A DNA stretch of 64,000 nucleotides, from NCBI GenBank assembly GCA_902785295.1, contig CACZYK010000034.1:40501-104500 (forward strand), read 5' to 3'. This document shows positions 9,579 to 18,192 of the stretch, piece by piece. The stretch is from an uncultured Clostridium sp. (GTDB taxonomy: Bacteria; Bacillota; Clostridia; Clostridiales; Clostridiaceae). The translations under genes were made by a program, and so were the position numbers. Within the stretch, counting starts at the first letter, position 1, and the number at the start of each line of letters is the position of its first letter. The notes under the pieces are model-generated. The model worked only from the letters and a program-made list of their open reading frames with translations, searched no databases and had not been told where the DNA came from.

Positions 9579-10256
9579 TTACTCTATACTTTCTATCCAT
9601 CCTTTAATATCTGCTTTGGTTCCACTATTGAATCTTTTTCCATCAACAATATTCACATTAGGATAGAGAGTTTTTAAATCGGAAATACTTTTTTCTATTC
9701 CGCTACTACCAGAGGTACAGAAAGTGTATATTTTTGCTCCACTAATATCATAACTTTCCAAAAATGTTTGTATAATTCTTGGACATGTTCCCCACCATAT
9801 AGGATAACCCAGATATATTACATCATATTTTGTTATACCACTTAAATCATTTTTAATGGCAGGTCTTGCAGATTCATCATTCATCTCAAGGTTTGCTCTG
9901 CAACTATCATCATTATAATTGAGATCTTCATCAGTGTATTCTTGAGTTGGAACAATTTCATAAATATCTGCTTTTGTTTCATTAGCAATCAATTCTGCCA
10001 CCACTTTGGTATTACCTGTTGCTGAAAAATAAACAACAGCTGCTTTTATTTCGTTCTCCTGATTTGTATTTACATTTACTGTAGACTCTTGTTTCTCTGA
10101 ATCTTCTTTAATCATATTTGATATATCATTTTCCTTTATGTTCATATCTGTGGTTTCAGATACCTGTGTGTCTGATGATTCTGTCACAAAATTACCACAA
10201 GCAACTAGCCAAAATAGACATATTACACTTAAAATTATCCATGTAAATCTCTTCAA
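9579..10256 (-). CDS. Flavodoxin-domain lipoprotein
   Basis: A 225-residue flavodoxin with a lipoprotein signal peptide: residues 1-19 are hydrophobic and end in the lipobox LVAC, giving Cys20. A Ser/Thr/Asn-rich linker follows to about residue 70, then a flavodoxin domain. It has the FMN phosphate loop (FSATGNTK) and YLGYPIWWGTCPRI, typical of the flavodoxin_4 group. The ATG overlaps the stop of the cupin gene by 4 nt. It should be an exported, membrane-anchored electron carrier. The cytoplasmic homologue at 11063 lacks the signal peptide. Base composition here is richer in G+C than in flanking genes. Confidence 0.88.
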   Translation of the reverse strand: MKRFTWIILSVICLFWLVACGNFVTESSDTQVSETTDMNIKENDISNMIKEDSEKQESTVNVNTNQENEIKAAVVYFSATGNTKVVAELIANETKADIYEIVPTQEYTDEDLNYNDDSCRANLEMNDESARPAIKNDLSGITKYDVIYLGYPIWWGTCPRIIQTFLESYDISGAKIYTFCTSGSSGIEKSISDLKTLYPNVNIVDGKRFNSGTKADIKGWIESIE

Positions 10257-11044
10257 ACATCGACACCTTCCTTTATTTTTATCAAATTTCCATATTCTTC
10301 ATCAGAAACTGGCTCACACCATTCGTTAGAACTTTCTTCACCCGGAACTTCAATTGCCAAATGAGAAAACCATTCAGTTGATGTTGCACCATGCCAATGT
10401 TTCACTTCGGCAGATATATTGACACAATCCCCTGGCTTCATTTCTACTACTTCTTTTCCATCTTCCTGATAATATCCTCTTCCTGCAACACATACAAGAA
10501 TCTGACCACCGCCATTTTTTGCATGATGAATGTGCCAATTGTTTCTGCATCCAGGTTCAAATGTTACATTAAAAATACTTACCTGATTGGTTGAAATGGG
10601 TGCAAGATAACTTTTTCCTACAAAATATTGTGCAAAAGTGTCATTTGGTTCCCCAATCGGAAATATCATTGATTTTGCGTGAGCTCTCATTGCTTCATCT
10701 TTGTATGGCAAATCACCTTCTGCGATACTCCATATTTCTTTTGCCATGTTGAAAACAGCCCAACCCTTAGCCCAACCTGTATAAAATGCTGTATGAGTGA
10801 TAATCGCTGCAATCTCTTTTTGGGTCACACCATGATTTTTTGCATTTAGCAAATGAAACTTAAGAGAGGAATCAATAATTCCTGATGACATTAAGGAAAC
10901 CACTGTTATGATACTTCTTGTTTTGACATCTATATCTTGATTATTCCAATTCTCTTCAAAAAGCACATCATCATTAAAATGTGCAAACTGTGGTGCAAAT
11001 TCTGAAAGTGCATTTCTTCCTGCAGTCTGTACTATCTTTTCCAT
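10253..11044 (-). CDS. Carboxymuconolactone decarboxylase-like / cupin fusion protein
   Basis: This 263-residue protein fuses two domains. Residues 1-115 are an AhpD/CMD-like helical domain (RSIITVVSLMSSG, then HGVTQKEIAAIITHTAFYTGW) without a CxxC pair, so peroxidase activity is unlikely. Residues 140-250 form a cupin with HIHHAKNGGGQ and a second histidine in KHWHGA, a metal-binding set. Fusions of this kind sit beside flavodoxins and LysR regulators in gut Firmicutes. The substrate is unknown. It lies 18 bp after the upstream flavodoxin gene in the same operon, with a GGAGG site before the ATG. Confidence 0.88.
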   Translation of the reverse strand: MEKIVQTAGRNALSEFAPQFAHFNDDVLFEENWNNQDIDVKTRSIITVVSLMSSGIIDSSLKFHLLNAKNHGVTQKEIAAIITHTAFYTGWAKGWAVFNMAKEIWSIAEGDLPYKDEAMRAHAKSMIFPIGEPNDTFAQYFVGKSYLAPISTNQVSIFNVTFEPGCRNNWHIHHAKNGGGQILVCVAGRGYYQEDGKEVVEMKPGDCVNISAEVKHWHGATSTEWFSHLAIEVPGEESSNEWCEPVSDEEYGNLIKIKEGVDV

Positions 11045-11062
11045 ATCTATATTCCTCCTATC

Positions 11063-11533
11063 CTACAATGTTTTAACCCACTCATTGATTTCCTGTCTAG
11101 TTGCTTTGTTAAAAAGCTTTCCTTCTATGATAACTGCACTTGGTGCTGATGGTTGCAATTCTTTTTGTGTATTTCCGAAACCACTGCCTCCAGAGGTTGC
11201 AAAAAGAATTATTCTTTTTCCAGAAAAATTATGTGCTTCTAAAAATGTATTAATGATTGTTGGTGCTACATACCACCAGATTGGAAAACCCAAAATTATC
11301 TCATCATAAGCATTAATATCTATATCAGCATCCACTATTTCTGGTCTGAATTTTTTATCTTTCATCTCTACGCTGCTTCTGGATTTCTTATCCATCCAAT
11401 TTAAATCTGCTTTTGTATAAGTTTCTTTGGGAGTGATTTCATATAAATCAGAATTTCCTGCTTCCGCAATCATTTCAGCTATCTTCTTTGTATTTCCAGT
11501 TGCACTAAAATATGCTACTAATTTTTTTCCCAT
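11063..11533 (-). CDS. Flavodoxin
   Basis: A 156-residue cytoplasmic flavodoxin. The FMN phosphate-binding loop is FSATGNTKK at residues 9-17. The aromatic FMN contact region is ILGFPIWWYVAPTI near residue 85. FATSGGSGFG near 112 is a third conserved loop. It is the first structural gene of the LysR-linked operon and has an AGGAGG ribosome site. It shares its domain with the lipoprotein two genes on. Presumably it supplies low-potential electrons to a partner not encoded here. Confidence 0.92.
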   Translation of the reverse strand: MGKKLVAYFSATGNTKKIAEMIAEAGNSDLYEITPKETYTKADLNWMDKKSRSSVEMKDKKFRPEIVDADIDINAYDEIILGFPIWWYVAPTIINTFLEAHNFSGKRIILFATSGGSGFGNTQKELQPSAPSAVIIEGKLFNKATRQEINEWVKTL

Positions 11534-11559
11534 ATGTTTTCCTCCTAAAATAAAAAGAT

Positions 11560-11593
11560 GTATAAGGCAACATATTCATTTCCTACCTTATAC
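11560..11593. promoter_or_regulatory. Inverted repeat between lysR and the flavodoxin operon
   Basis: GTATAAGG (11560-11567) and CCTTATAC (11586-11593) form an 8-bp inverted repeat with an 18-bp centre, in the 114-bp gap between the lysR stop and the flavodoxin start. It could be the lysR terminator or a binding site for the LysR protein. The sequence does not decide. Confidence 0.45.
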
Positions 11594-11647
11594 ACCTATT
11601 TTATTTCCTTTTTTGTATTATGTCTAATACCTATATTAAATTATTGT

Positions 11648-12526
11648 CTATGCCTCAAAAGCATTGATTTCTTCTATGAATTTATTCACAGCCTGCGAAT
11701 TTGGTATATTTCTTCGCCATGCAATTACTGTATTTGCAGTTATTTGTGGAAATAACCTTCTTTGAACAAGTAAATCTTCTCTCCAGTATTTTGTAGCACC
11801 TTCAATAGAAACAGGGTATCCAAGCCCAAAGGAAGCCATGACCCCTGCATTTGTACCTAAGTTACTTGTAAAAGCTATTTGAATTTTGTTAAAATCCTTT
11901 CCAAACCAGTTAGCAAGTTCGCTTTGAACGCCCATTCTTTCTGGTAAGATAAGAGGTTTTTCAAGGAGATCCTGTTTTTCTATATATTCTTTTTCTGCAA
12001 GCGGATCATCTGGTCGCATACTCACAACCCAATGGTCACTATCCATAATTCTGATATAATCAAGTCCTTTCGTATCTATCGGTTCCATAAACAGCCCAAC
12101 ATCAACAAGTCCTTTATTCATCATTTCATATATTTTATCAGCTGTTGCTGTATGGATAGCAATCTGAACTAAAGGATACTTTTCTTTATATTTTTTGCAT
12201 ATTTTAGCCAAAGTTTCTATAACTGTAAATTCTCCACATCCCACTGTAACAGTTCCTTCAATGAGTTCATTTGTCCCTTTTAGCTCTTCAAGTGTACGTT
12301 CTTCAAGGTCAAGAATTTCTAAAGCTCTTCTTTTTAGCAAAATTCCTTCATCTGTAAGCGTAATATTTTTTCCATTACGGATAAATAAGACTGTTCCCAG
12401 TTCTTCTTCAAATGCTGCAAGCTGCCTTGAAAGCGTCGGCTGAGTGATATGTAATTGTTCTGCTGCTTTGGTAAAGCTTTGTTCTTTCGCCACTGTTAAA
12501 AAATAACGTAATACCCTTAATTCCAT
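11648..12526 (-). CDS. LysR family transcriptional regulator
   Basis: A 292-residue LysR regulator. The N-terminal winged helix-turn-helix (residues 1-60) includes VAKEQSFTKAAEQLHITQPT and SRQLAAFEEELGTVLF. A substrate-binding domain covers about 90-290. It has the same orientation as the flavodoxin operon downstream instead of being divergent, so it probably controls that operon or is co-transcribed with it. Codon use is richer in G+C than the host average, as in the whole 9579-12526 block, suggesting transfer as a unit. The effector is unknown. Confidence 0.92.
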   Translation of the reverse strand: MELRVLRYFLTVAKEQSFTKAAEQLHITQPTLSRQLAAFEEELGTVLFIRNGKNITLTDEGILLKRRALEILDLEERTLEELKGTNELIEGTVTVGCGEFTVIETLAKICKKYKEKYPLVQIAIHTATADKIYEMMNKGLVDVGLFMEPIDTKGLDYIRIMDSDHWVVSMRPDDPLAEKEYIEKQDLLEKPLILPERMGVQSELANWFGKDFNKIQIAFTSNLGTNAGVMASFGLGYPVSIEGATKYWREDLLVQRRLFPQITANTVIAWRRNIPNSQAVNKFIEEINAFEA

Positions 12527-12682
12527 CTGTCATTGTCCTTTATATTTTGCATAATATTTGATTCTTCAATCCAATAAAAACCAATTTAATAAACTCTTTT
12601 ATTTTCACATAAGCACATTATATCATGGCAAATTTGCTTATACAATTTCTTGTTACTATAGATTGGAACAAAAGAGAACTAT

Positions 12683-12919
12683 TTAATTAAAGATCATAAG
12701 AATTGCAATGGTGGCTATAGGATAATTACATCCAACAAATAAAACTAAAATTGGTATTAAAACAGATAGTACATAATATGTTTTTGATTGATAAAGCCAT
12801 CCATAAGGAAGTAGATGTGCACCGAAAATCATGACATATACCATCAGCATTTTTTCAGGTACAGCATTAGTTATAACGAAAAAATCTCTAAATAATACTA
12901 TAATTGTTGTTAAAAACAT
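12683..12919 (-). pseudogene. C-terminal fragment of a small membrane protein (DUF7010-like)
   Basis: A 78-residue hydrophobic frame with three membrane segments. The pattern VMIFGAHLLPYGWLYQSKTY resembles the C-terminal part of DUF7010-type membrane proteins, which are about twice this length. The frame continues upstream without an initiator and runs into the antisense of the decayed ATPase gene at 12969, and no ribosome site precedes the ATG. It is best read as a remnant whose N-terminal half is lost. The family call is from memory. Confidence 0.4.
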
Positions 12920-12968
12920 ATTTATAGCATATAATAAGTTATATAAATAGAGATAAGGAGAAAATTTT

Positions 12969-14263
12969 ATGTTAATGAAGTTAAGTGTAGAGAACTTTAA
13001 ATCCTTTAATGAATTAAGTGAATTAACTATGATGCCTTCAAATAAAATAAGAAAAAATAATGAGCATAAATCTTCAATAAGAAATGTTGGTATTTTAAAA
13101 TCAGCAGTTATTTATGGAGCTAATGCATCAGGACAGTAGAATCAATATCAATGTTTTGTAAAAATCAAGAAGAAAATATTAAAAAGACCTCTACTTTTGA
13201 AGTCCAAATTATGAAAAATAAAAGGTTTTATGCCTATGGTTTTGAATTACTACTTAGTAGTAAAAAAATAGTTTCTGAATGGATTTATGAGTTATTCCCA
13301 ACAGGAGAAGCTAAAAGATTATTTGAACACATAGTAGGAACTGAAGGAATTATAGATGAAGGAGTAAAATTATCTAAAGAAGATAAACTTAAATTTAAAA
13401 CCTATGCAGATGATTTAAAAGATAATGACTCTGTATTATTTATTTATGAAATGAATAGAAATAAAAGATTTGATAATGATTCTAAATTAGTTTTCTTCAA
13501 GGATATATATGAGTGGTTTAATTCTGATTTAAATATACTAAAGCCTAATATGCCAATTACAAACTTTGAATATTACTATGATTTAGAATCTCTTAACTAT
13601 ATAAATAAAATAATAAAAACTTTTGATACTGGAATAAGTGAAGTTAATATTAAGGAAATATCTTTAGATGAATTATCTAACAGATTACCTAAAGAAATAT
13701 TTATGGATATAATATCAAAAATGAAAAATAGCATGATAAATAATCATAAAGAAGTGAAACTCTCAATGAGATCCAATTTTGAATTTTTCAATATTTCAAT
13801 AAAAGAGGGCGAAGAGCCTGTTGTAACAACAATAACATTAAAACATGCAAATTCTTTTTATGATTTTAGATTTGATGAGGAATCAGATGGTACTAGAAGA
13901 TTATTTGATTTACTAGATATACTTTTAAGTAAAAATGAAAATGCTATTTATGTGGTAGATGAACTAGAAAGAAGCCTACATCCAAAACTAACTTTTCATT
14001 TTATAGAATTGTTTCAAAAGCTAAATACCAAAAAAAATGTTCAACTAATATTTACAACTCATGAACCATCAATTATGGATTATTCTTTATTTAGAAGAGA
14101 TGAAATATGGTTTGTTGAAAGAAATAACTCTAATTCTTCTAAATTATATTCATTAGATATGTTTAAAGAACGATATGATAAAAAATTAAGTAAGGCTTAC
14201 TTAGAAGGAAGATATGGTGCTATTCCAATATTTCAAAGTTTCACTTATGATAAGGAGGATTAA
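12969..14263 (+). pseudogene. Decayed AAA15/RloA-type ATPase
   Basis: The start at 12969 has a good ribosome site and opens an AAA15-type ATPase (LSVENFKSF). The frame stops at 13137, inside the Walker A motif: GANASGQ-stop replaces the usual GANASGKSN. The body resumes in another frame at about 13150 and runs to 14263 with family features. These are STFEVQIMKN, EWIYELFPTGEAKRLF, the signature SDGTRRLFDLLD and Walker B IYVVDELERSLHP. Thirty or more codons after Walker A seem deleted. The protein cannot be functional. Intact homologues are paired with RloB in predicted phage-defence loci. Confidence 0.85.
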
Positions 14264-14266
14264 TTT

Positions 14267-14344
14267 ATGCCACCAGTTCGTTCCTATACAAATTGGAATA
14301 AAAGAAGTTCAGATAAACTAGAAAAAATAGAGCCATTAATATAG
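14267..14344 (+). pseudogene. RloB N-terminal remnant
   Basis: The frame begins 4 bp after the ATPase stop with an AAGGAGG site and encodes 25 residues (MPPVRSYTNWNKRSSDKLEK, then IEPLI) before TAG. The length, charge pattern and position match the start of RloB-like partner proteins, which normally continue into a Toprim-like domain. All of that domain is missing, so the second half of the locus was deleted. Confidence 0.6.
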
Positions 14345-14445
14345 GGAAAATAATTCAAAGTATAAAAGATGATAATTTTTTATATTGATATAAGTTTATT
14401 GGTTTGATATAATAAATTTTACTATAAAAATAGGTGGTGTTATTT

Positions 14446-14895
14446 ATGGGCAAATATACAGATGATGATTACTGTGATATATATGAAAAGAAGATATGTG
14501 ATAACTGTGGCAAATGCTTAGAAGAGGAAGGAATTGATATAAGAGCTATAAAAATTGAAGATATAGCTAAGGATGTAGCTGAAAATAAAGCTCTTGAAGA
14601 AGAATATATGGCTAAGCTTAAAGAACTTAAAGAGGAAGAAGAAGCAATGGAAGAGTTTGAAAGAGAATTACCTCCTCTAGATATAGATGAAGAAGAATTA
14701 AAAGCTGCATATAAAAAACTTCAAGAAGAAACAGGAATAGATTTTTCAGATTATGATGAAGATGAGGAATATGAAGATGCATTTGACCATATAGTATCTC
14801 TTGAAGATGCAGATTTAGCAGAAGAGGGAGCTATAGATGAATTAACTGAAGAGGTATTTCCAGGAGTTAGAAAGCTTAAAAAAACTAAAAAATAA
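14446..14895 (+). CDS. Acidic protein with N-terminal Cys cluster, unknown function
   Basis: A 149-residue, strongly acidic protein. Near residue 19 it carries CDNCGKC (Cys-x2-Cys-x2-Cys), a possible metal site, followed by a charged helix of Glu/Lys/Leu likely to be a coiled coil (about 40-75). A second acidic segment, DYDEDEEYED, sits near 110, and the C-terminus is basic (RKLKKTKK). The chosen ATG at 14446 follows AGGTGGTG; GTG codons just upstream are less likely. I do not recognise a family with certainty. It precedes a lipoprotein gene, separated by a hairpin. Confidence 0.75.
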   Translation: MGKYTDDDYCDIYEKKICDNCGKCLEEEGIDIRAIKIEDIAKDVAENKALEEEYMAKLKELKEEEEAMEEFERELPPLDIDEEELKAAYKKLQEETGIDFSDYDEDEEYEDAFDHIVSLEDADLAEEGAIDELTEEVFPGVRKLKKTKK

Positions 14896-14906
14896 ATTTT
14901 TGAATA

Positions 14907-14964
14907 AAATCATCTCAAGTTAGAAACAATACTAATGAAGTATTTAATTTGAGGTGATTTTTTT
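14907..14964 (+). promoter_or_regulatory. Hairpin that terminates and also buries the next ribosome site
   Basis: AAATCATCTCAA (14907-14918) pairs, with small mismatches, with TTGAGGTGATTT (14949-14960), followed by T residues up to the ATG at 14965. The right arm contains GAGGTG, the only ribosome site for the lipoprotein gene. Read-through transcripts should therefore be poorly translated. Confidence 0.6.
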
Positions 14965-15510
14965 ATGAATAAAAAGAAATTAACTTGTCTTATTATTTCT
15001 TTAGGATTAAGTTTATCCTTAGCAGGATGTGGTTGTGGAAGGAATAATGATGGCAATAATACAGTAGGAAATGTAATTGAAAATGGAGCCAATACTGTTG
15101 GTGATACTGTAAAGGACGTCGGAGAAGGAGCTGCAAATATAGTTGACAATATAACAGATACAACTATGAATTATAATGCTTCCGACTTTAGAAGAGACTT
15201 AGAAAAAAGTGGAGCTAAAGTAGAAGAAACAGAAGCCTCACAATCACATTTTTCTATTGATAATAAAGACTATACAATAGATGGAGAGAGAATATCTGTC
15301 TATGAGTATGATGAAGATGCAGCTTCTACTTTAAAAAATGATTTAAGCACAGTAACAAACAACGGAGCCACAATTAATAATAAAGATGTTAAATGGAACA
15401 AAAAAGCTCACATCTATAAAAAGGGAAGAATAGTTGTTGTATATGATGGTGACAATGAAAAGGTATTAAAAGTTTTAAATGATACATTAGGAAATTCTCT
15501 ATTGAAATAA
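14965..15510 (+). CDS. Predicted lipoprotein, unknown function
   Basis: This 181-residue protein begins with a lipoprotein signal peptide; the LSLAGCGCG lipobox places the lipidated Cys near residue 22. Asn/Gly-rich low-complexity sequence follows (30-60). The C-terminal domain from about 75 (FRRDLEKSGAKVEETEA, then YTIDGERISVYEYDEDAAS) is a small alpha/beta fold recalling clostridial lipoproteins that sense or bind a ligand outside the cell. Its ribosome site lies in the hairpin just upstream. No enzyme motif is seen. Confidence 0.75.
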   Translation: MNKKKLTCLIISLGLSLSLAGCGCGRNNDGNNTVGNVIENGANTVGDTVKDVGEGAANIVDNITDTTMNYNASDFRRDLEKSGAKVEETEASQSHFSIDNKDYTIDGERISVYEYDEDAASTLKNDLSTVTNNGATINNKDVKWNKKAHIYKKGRIVVVYDGDNEKVLKVLNDTLGNSLLK

Positions 15511-15620
15511 TTAAAAGCCCTATAAACGTAATAAGTTATGGTATAATAATTATAATAAACCATAATTTTATTATGTTTATTGGGATTTTATTATTTTCAT
15601 TAGAAGAAAAGGAGTATAAA

Positions 15621-17924
15621 ATGTTACAAAAACTAAAAGAACTATTTAATTGGAAAGAACTTTTAAAAGTAAATATAGGTATAGAAAGAGAAGGATTAAG
15701 GGTTAATGAAAATGGAACATTATCTAAAGAAAATCATCCTTCTGTTTTTGGAGATAAGCTTAAAAATCCATATATAACAACAGATTTTTCTGAAAGCCAA
15801 GTGGAACTTATAACTCCTACTTTTAAAAGTAGTGAAGACACATATAATTTTTTAAATAATCTTTATGATATTTCTGTTCTTGAAATAAAAGATGAATATT
15901 TATGGCCTCAATCAATGCCTTGTATAATACCAGAGGACGAAAGCATTATAAAAATAGCAAGTTTTAATGATTCTATAGAGGGTATTGAATCAAGAGTATA
16001 TAGGGAAAACCTTGTTAAAAAATATGGTAGAAAAAAACAGCTTATATCTGGAATCCATTATAATTTTTCTTTTGATGAAGATATAATAAAAAAGTTATTT
16101 AAAAACAGTAATACAAATGAAGATTATAAAACCTTTAAAGATAATTTATATTTAAAGGTTACAAGAAATTATTTAAGATATAGTTGGCTTATTATATACT
16201 TATTAGGTTCAAGTAGTCTTGTCCATGAAAGTTATATAGAAAAAGATAATGACTTAGAGAAAATTTCAAAAGATAGCTTTTCAAATGTAGGTGCAGTATC
16301 TTATAGAAATGGAGAGGGTGGATATAAAAATAATATAGAGTTATTTCCTGATTATTATTCTGTTAAAGGGTATGTAGATAGTATAAATAAATGGGTGGAC
16401 AAGAAATACATACAAAGTCATAAGGAATTATATAGTTCAGTAAGATTAAAGGCAAAGGATAAAAAGGATTTATTAAACTCTTTATTAAAAGATGGTATAT
16501 ATTATTTAGAGTATAGAAATATAGATATTAATCCTTTTGATAAATGTGGTATAAGCCTTAAGGATTTAACTTTTCTTCAATTATTTAATTTATTTCTTCT
16601 TATAAAGGAGGAAAGTGATTATAAACTTTGGCAAGAAGAAGCTTTATTTAATCAAAGGGTAATTTCAAAGTATGGAAATAATGATATAAATTTAAAATTA
16701 GATGGAGAGGAAATTTCTAAAGAAAAGTGGGCTTTAGAAATTTTAAAGGAAATAGAAATAATTAATAATGAACTTAAGTTAGGAAAAGATGAAATAATAT
16801 CTTATGAAGTTAGTAAGGTTAAAGATTATAAATTAACTTACTCTTATAAGATTATAGAAAAGGTAAAAGAAGAGGGTTATGTAAATGCTCATATTAATTT
16901 AGCAAAGAAATATAAAGAAGAGGCGTTTAAAAATAGATTTAAGCTTTTAGGCTATGAAGATATGGAATTATCTACTCAAATTCTTATGAAGGAATCAATT
17001 AAAAGAGGAATAAGGGTAGAGGTTATTGATAAAAGCGAAAACTTTATATCTCTTAAAAAAGATAATAAAATTGAATATGTAAAACAGGCTACTAAAACTT
17101 CTAAAGATAATTATGTTTCAGTTTTAATGATGGAAAATAAAGTAGTTACTAAAAAGATATTAAAAGATGCAGGAATAAAAGTGCCAGAAGGAAAGGAATT
17201 TCATTCTATTGAAGAAGCAAAATATAATATAGAAGAATTTATTAAAAAACCTATAGTAGTAAAACCTAAATCAACAAACTTTGGACTTGGAATAAGCATT
17301 TTCCCTAAAGGTGGACAAAAAGAGGACATAACAAAAGCCTTAGCTATTGCATTTAGCCATGATAATACAGTTTTAATAGAAGAGTTTATAGAAGGAAAAG
17401 AATATAGATTTTTAGTAATAGGAGATAAAGTAGCAGGAATACTTCATAGGGTACCAGCTAATGTTTTAGGAAATGGAATAAATACAATAGAGGAACTTGT
17501 TAAGGAAAAGAACAAAAGTTCTCTAAGGGGGAAAGGGTATAAAACACCTTTAGAGAAAATAAACCTTGATGAAAATGCAAAATTATTTTTAAAACAAAGT
17601 AATAAAGATATAAATTACATTCCAAAGAAAGAGGAGCTTGTTTATTTAAGAGAAAACTCTAATATAAGCACAGGCGGAGATAGCATAGACTATACAGATG
17701 ATATAAAAGAAAGGTTTAAAACTATAGCTGTTAATTGTTCAAAGGCTATTGGAGCTAATATTTGTGGTGTTGATATGATGATTAAAGACTATAAGGATGA
17801 AAACTCTGAATATGGAATAATTGAATTAAACTTCAATCCAGCTATACACATACATAGTTTTCCTTATATAGGGAAGGAGAGAAATATAGCTAAAGAAGTG
17901 TTAAAATTATTAGAATTAATTTAA
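15621..17924 (+). CDS. gshAB: Bifunctional glutamate-cysteine ligase / glutathione synthetase
   Basis: A 767-residue two-domain enzyme making glutathione from Glu, Cys and Gly. The N-terminal half is a gamma-glutamylcysteine ligase: GIEREGLRVNENG near residue 18, TDFSESQVELITP near 54 and ISGIHYNFSFD near 138. The C-terminal part (about 480-767) is an ATP-grasp ligase with PIVVKPKSTNFGLGIS, EEFIEGKEYRFLVIG and GVDMMI..ELNFNPAIHIH. The start is the ATG after AAAGGAG; an upstream in-frame ATG lacks a ribosome site. The fused enzyme is known from C. perfringens and some streptococci. Glutathione synthesis is unusual in an obligate anaerobe. A hairpin-rich region follows. Confidence 0.95.
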   Translation: MLQKLKELFNWKELLKVNIGIEREGLRVNENGTLSKENHPSVFGDKLKNPYITTDFSESQVELITPTFKSSEDTYNFLNNLYDISVLEIKDEYLWPQSMPCIIPEDESIIKIASFNDSIEGIESRVYRENLVKKYGRKKQLISGIHYNFSFDEDIIKKLFKNSNTNEDYKTFKDNLYLKVTRNYLRYSWLIIYLLGSSSLVHESYIEKDNDLEKISKDSFSNVGAVSYRNGEGGYKNNIELFPDYYSVKGYVDSINKWVDKKYIQSHKELYSSVRLKAKDKKDLLNSLLKDGIYYLEYRNIDINPFDKCGISLKDLTFLQLFNLFLLIKEESDYKLWQEEALFNQRVISKYGNNDINLKLDGEEISKEKWALEILKEIEIINNELKLGKDEIISYEVSKVKDYKLTYSYKIIEKVKEEGYVNAHINLAKKYKEEAFKNRFKLLGYEDMELSTQILMKESIKRGIRVEVIDKSENFISLKKDNKIEYVKQATKTSKDNYVSVLMMENKVVTKKILKDAGIKVPEGKEFHSIEEAKYNIEEFIKKPIVVKPKSTNFGLGISIFPKGGQKEDITKALAIAFSHDNTVLIEEFIEGKEYRFLVIGDKVAGILHRVPANVLGNGINTIEELVKEKNKSSLRGKGYKTPLEKINLDENAKLFLKQSNKDINYIPKKEELVYLRENSNISTGGDSIDYTDDIKERFKTIAVNCSKAIGANICGVDMMIKDYKDENSEYGIIELNFNPAIHIHSFPYIGKERNIAKEVLKLLELI

Positions 17925-17935
17925 GCTAAAAAAGA

Positions 17936-18004
17936 GCAGAATAAATATTAGCAGTTTCTCTTAAGTTTATAGAGTAGAGGAGTAAAACAATATATTTATT
18001 CTGC
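17936..18004. repeat. Hairpin repeat with GCAGAATAAAT arms (copy A)
   Basis: GCAGAATAAAT at 17936-17946 pairs with ATTTATTCTGC at 17994-18004. The same arms, plus the inner string TAAAACAATA, recur at 37575-37635. Set between convergent gshAB and the recombinase gene, it probably serves as a terminator, but identical arms at two loci point to a repeated element. Confidence 0.7.
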
Positions 18005-18018
18005 ATTTTCTATTCTAT

Positions 18019-18106
18019 AGGAAATTATTATATATTTCGAAAATTGTGAATAACTTGCTAAGTTAATAATAAAGCTTAATAAAAGAAACAAGTTTAAGAA
18101 TTTCCT
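18019..18106 (+). repeat. Dispersed structured repeat, copy 1
   Basis: AGGAAATT ... AATTTCCT outer arms enclose AACTTG ... CAAGTT inner arms and the core AAGCTTAATAAAAGAAA. Related copies lie at 32382, 41090 and 41884. No reading frame is present. It is either a small mobile (MITE-like) element or a family of structured RNAs. Confidence 0.65.
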
Positions 18107-18120
18107 TTCATTTGGTTAGA

Positions 18121-18190
18121 AAGTATTAATTATTACTTTGCGTTGACTTGGAGCTTGTCGACAGAAAAAGCAAAGTAATAATTAATACTT
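18121..18190. terminator. Perfect 21-bp inverted repeat, bidirectional terminator
   Basis: Positions 18121-18141 and 18170-18190 are exact inverted repeats with a 28-nt loop. The arms are AT-rich and followed on each strand by T residues. The structure lies 2 bp past the recombinase stop. Its loop carries ACTTGGAGCT, also found inverted in the hairpin loop at 23688-23735. Confidence 0.75.
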
Positions 18191-18192
18191 TT

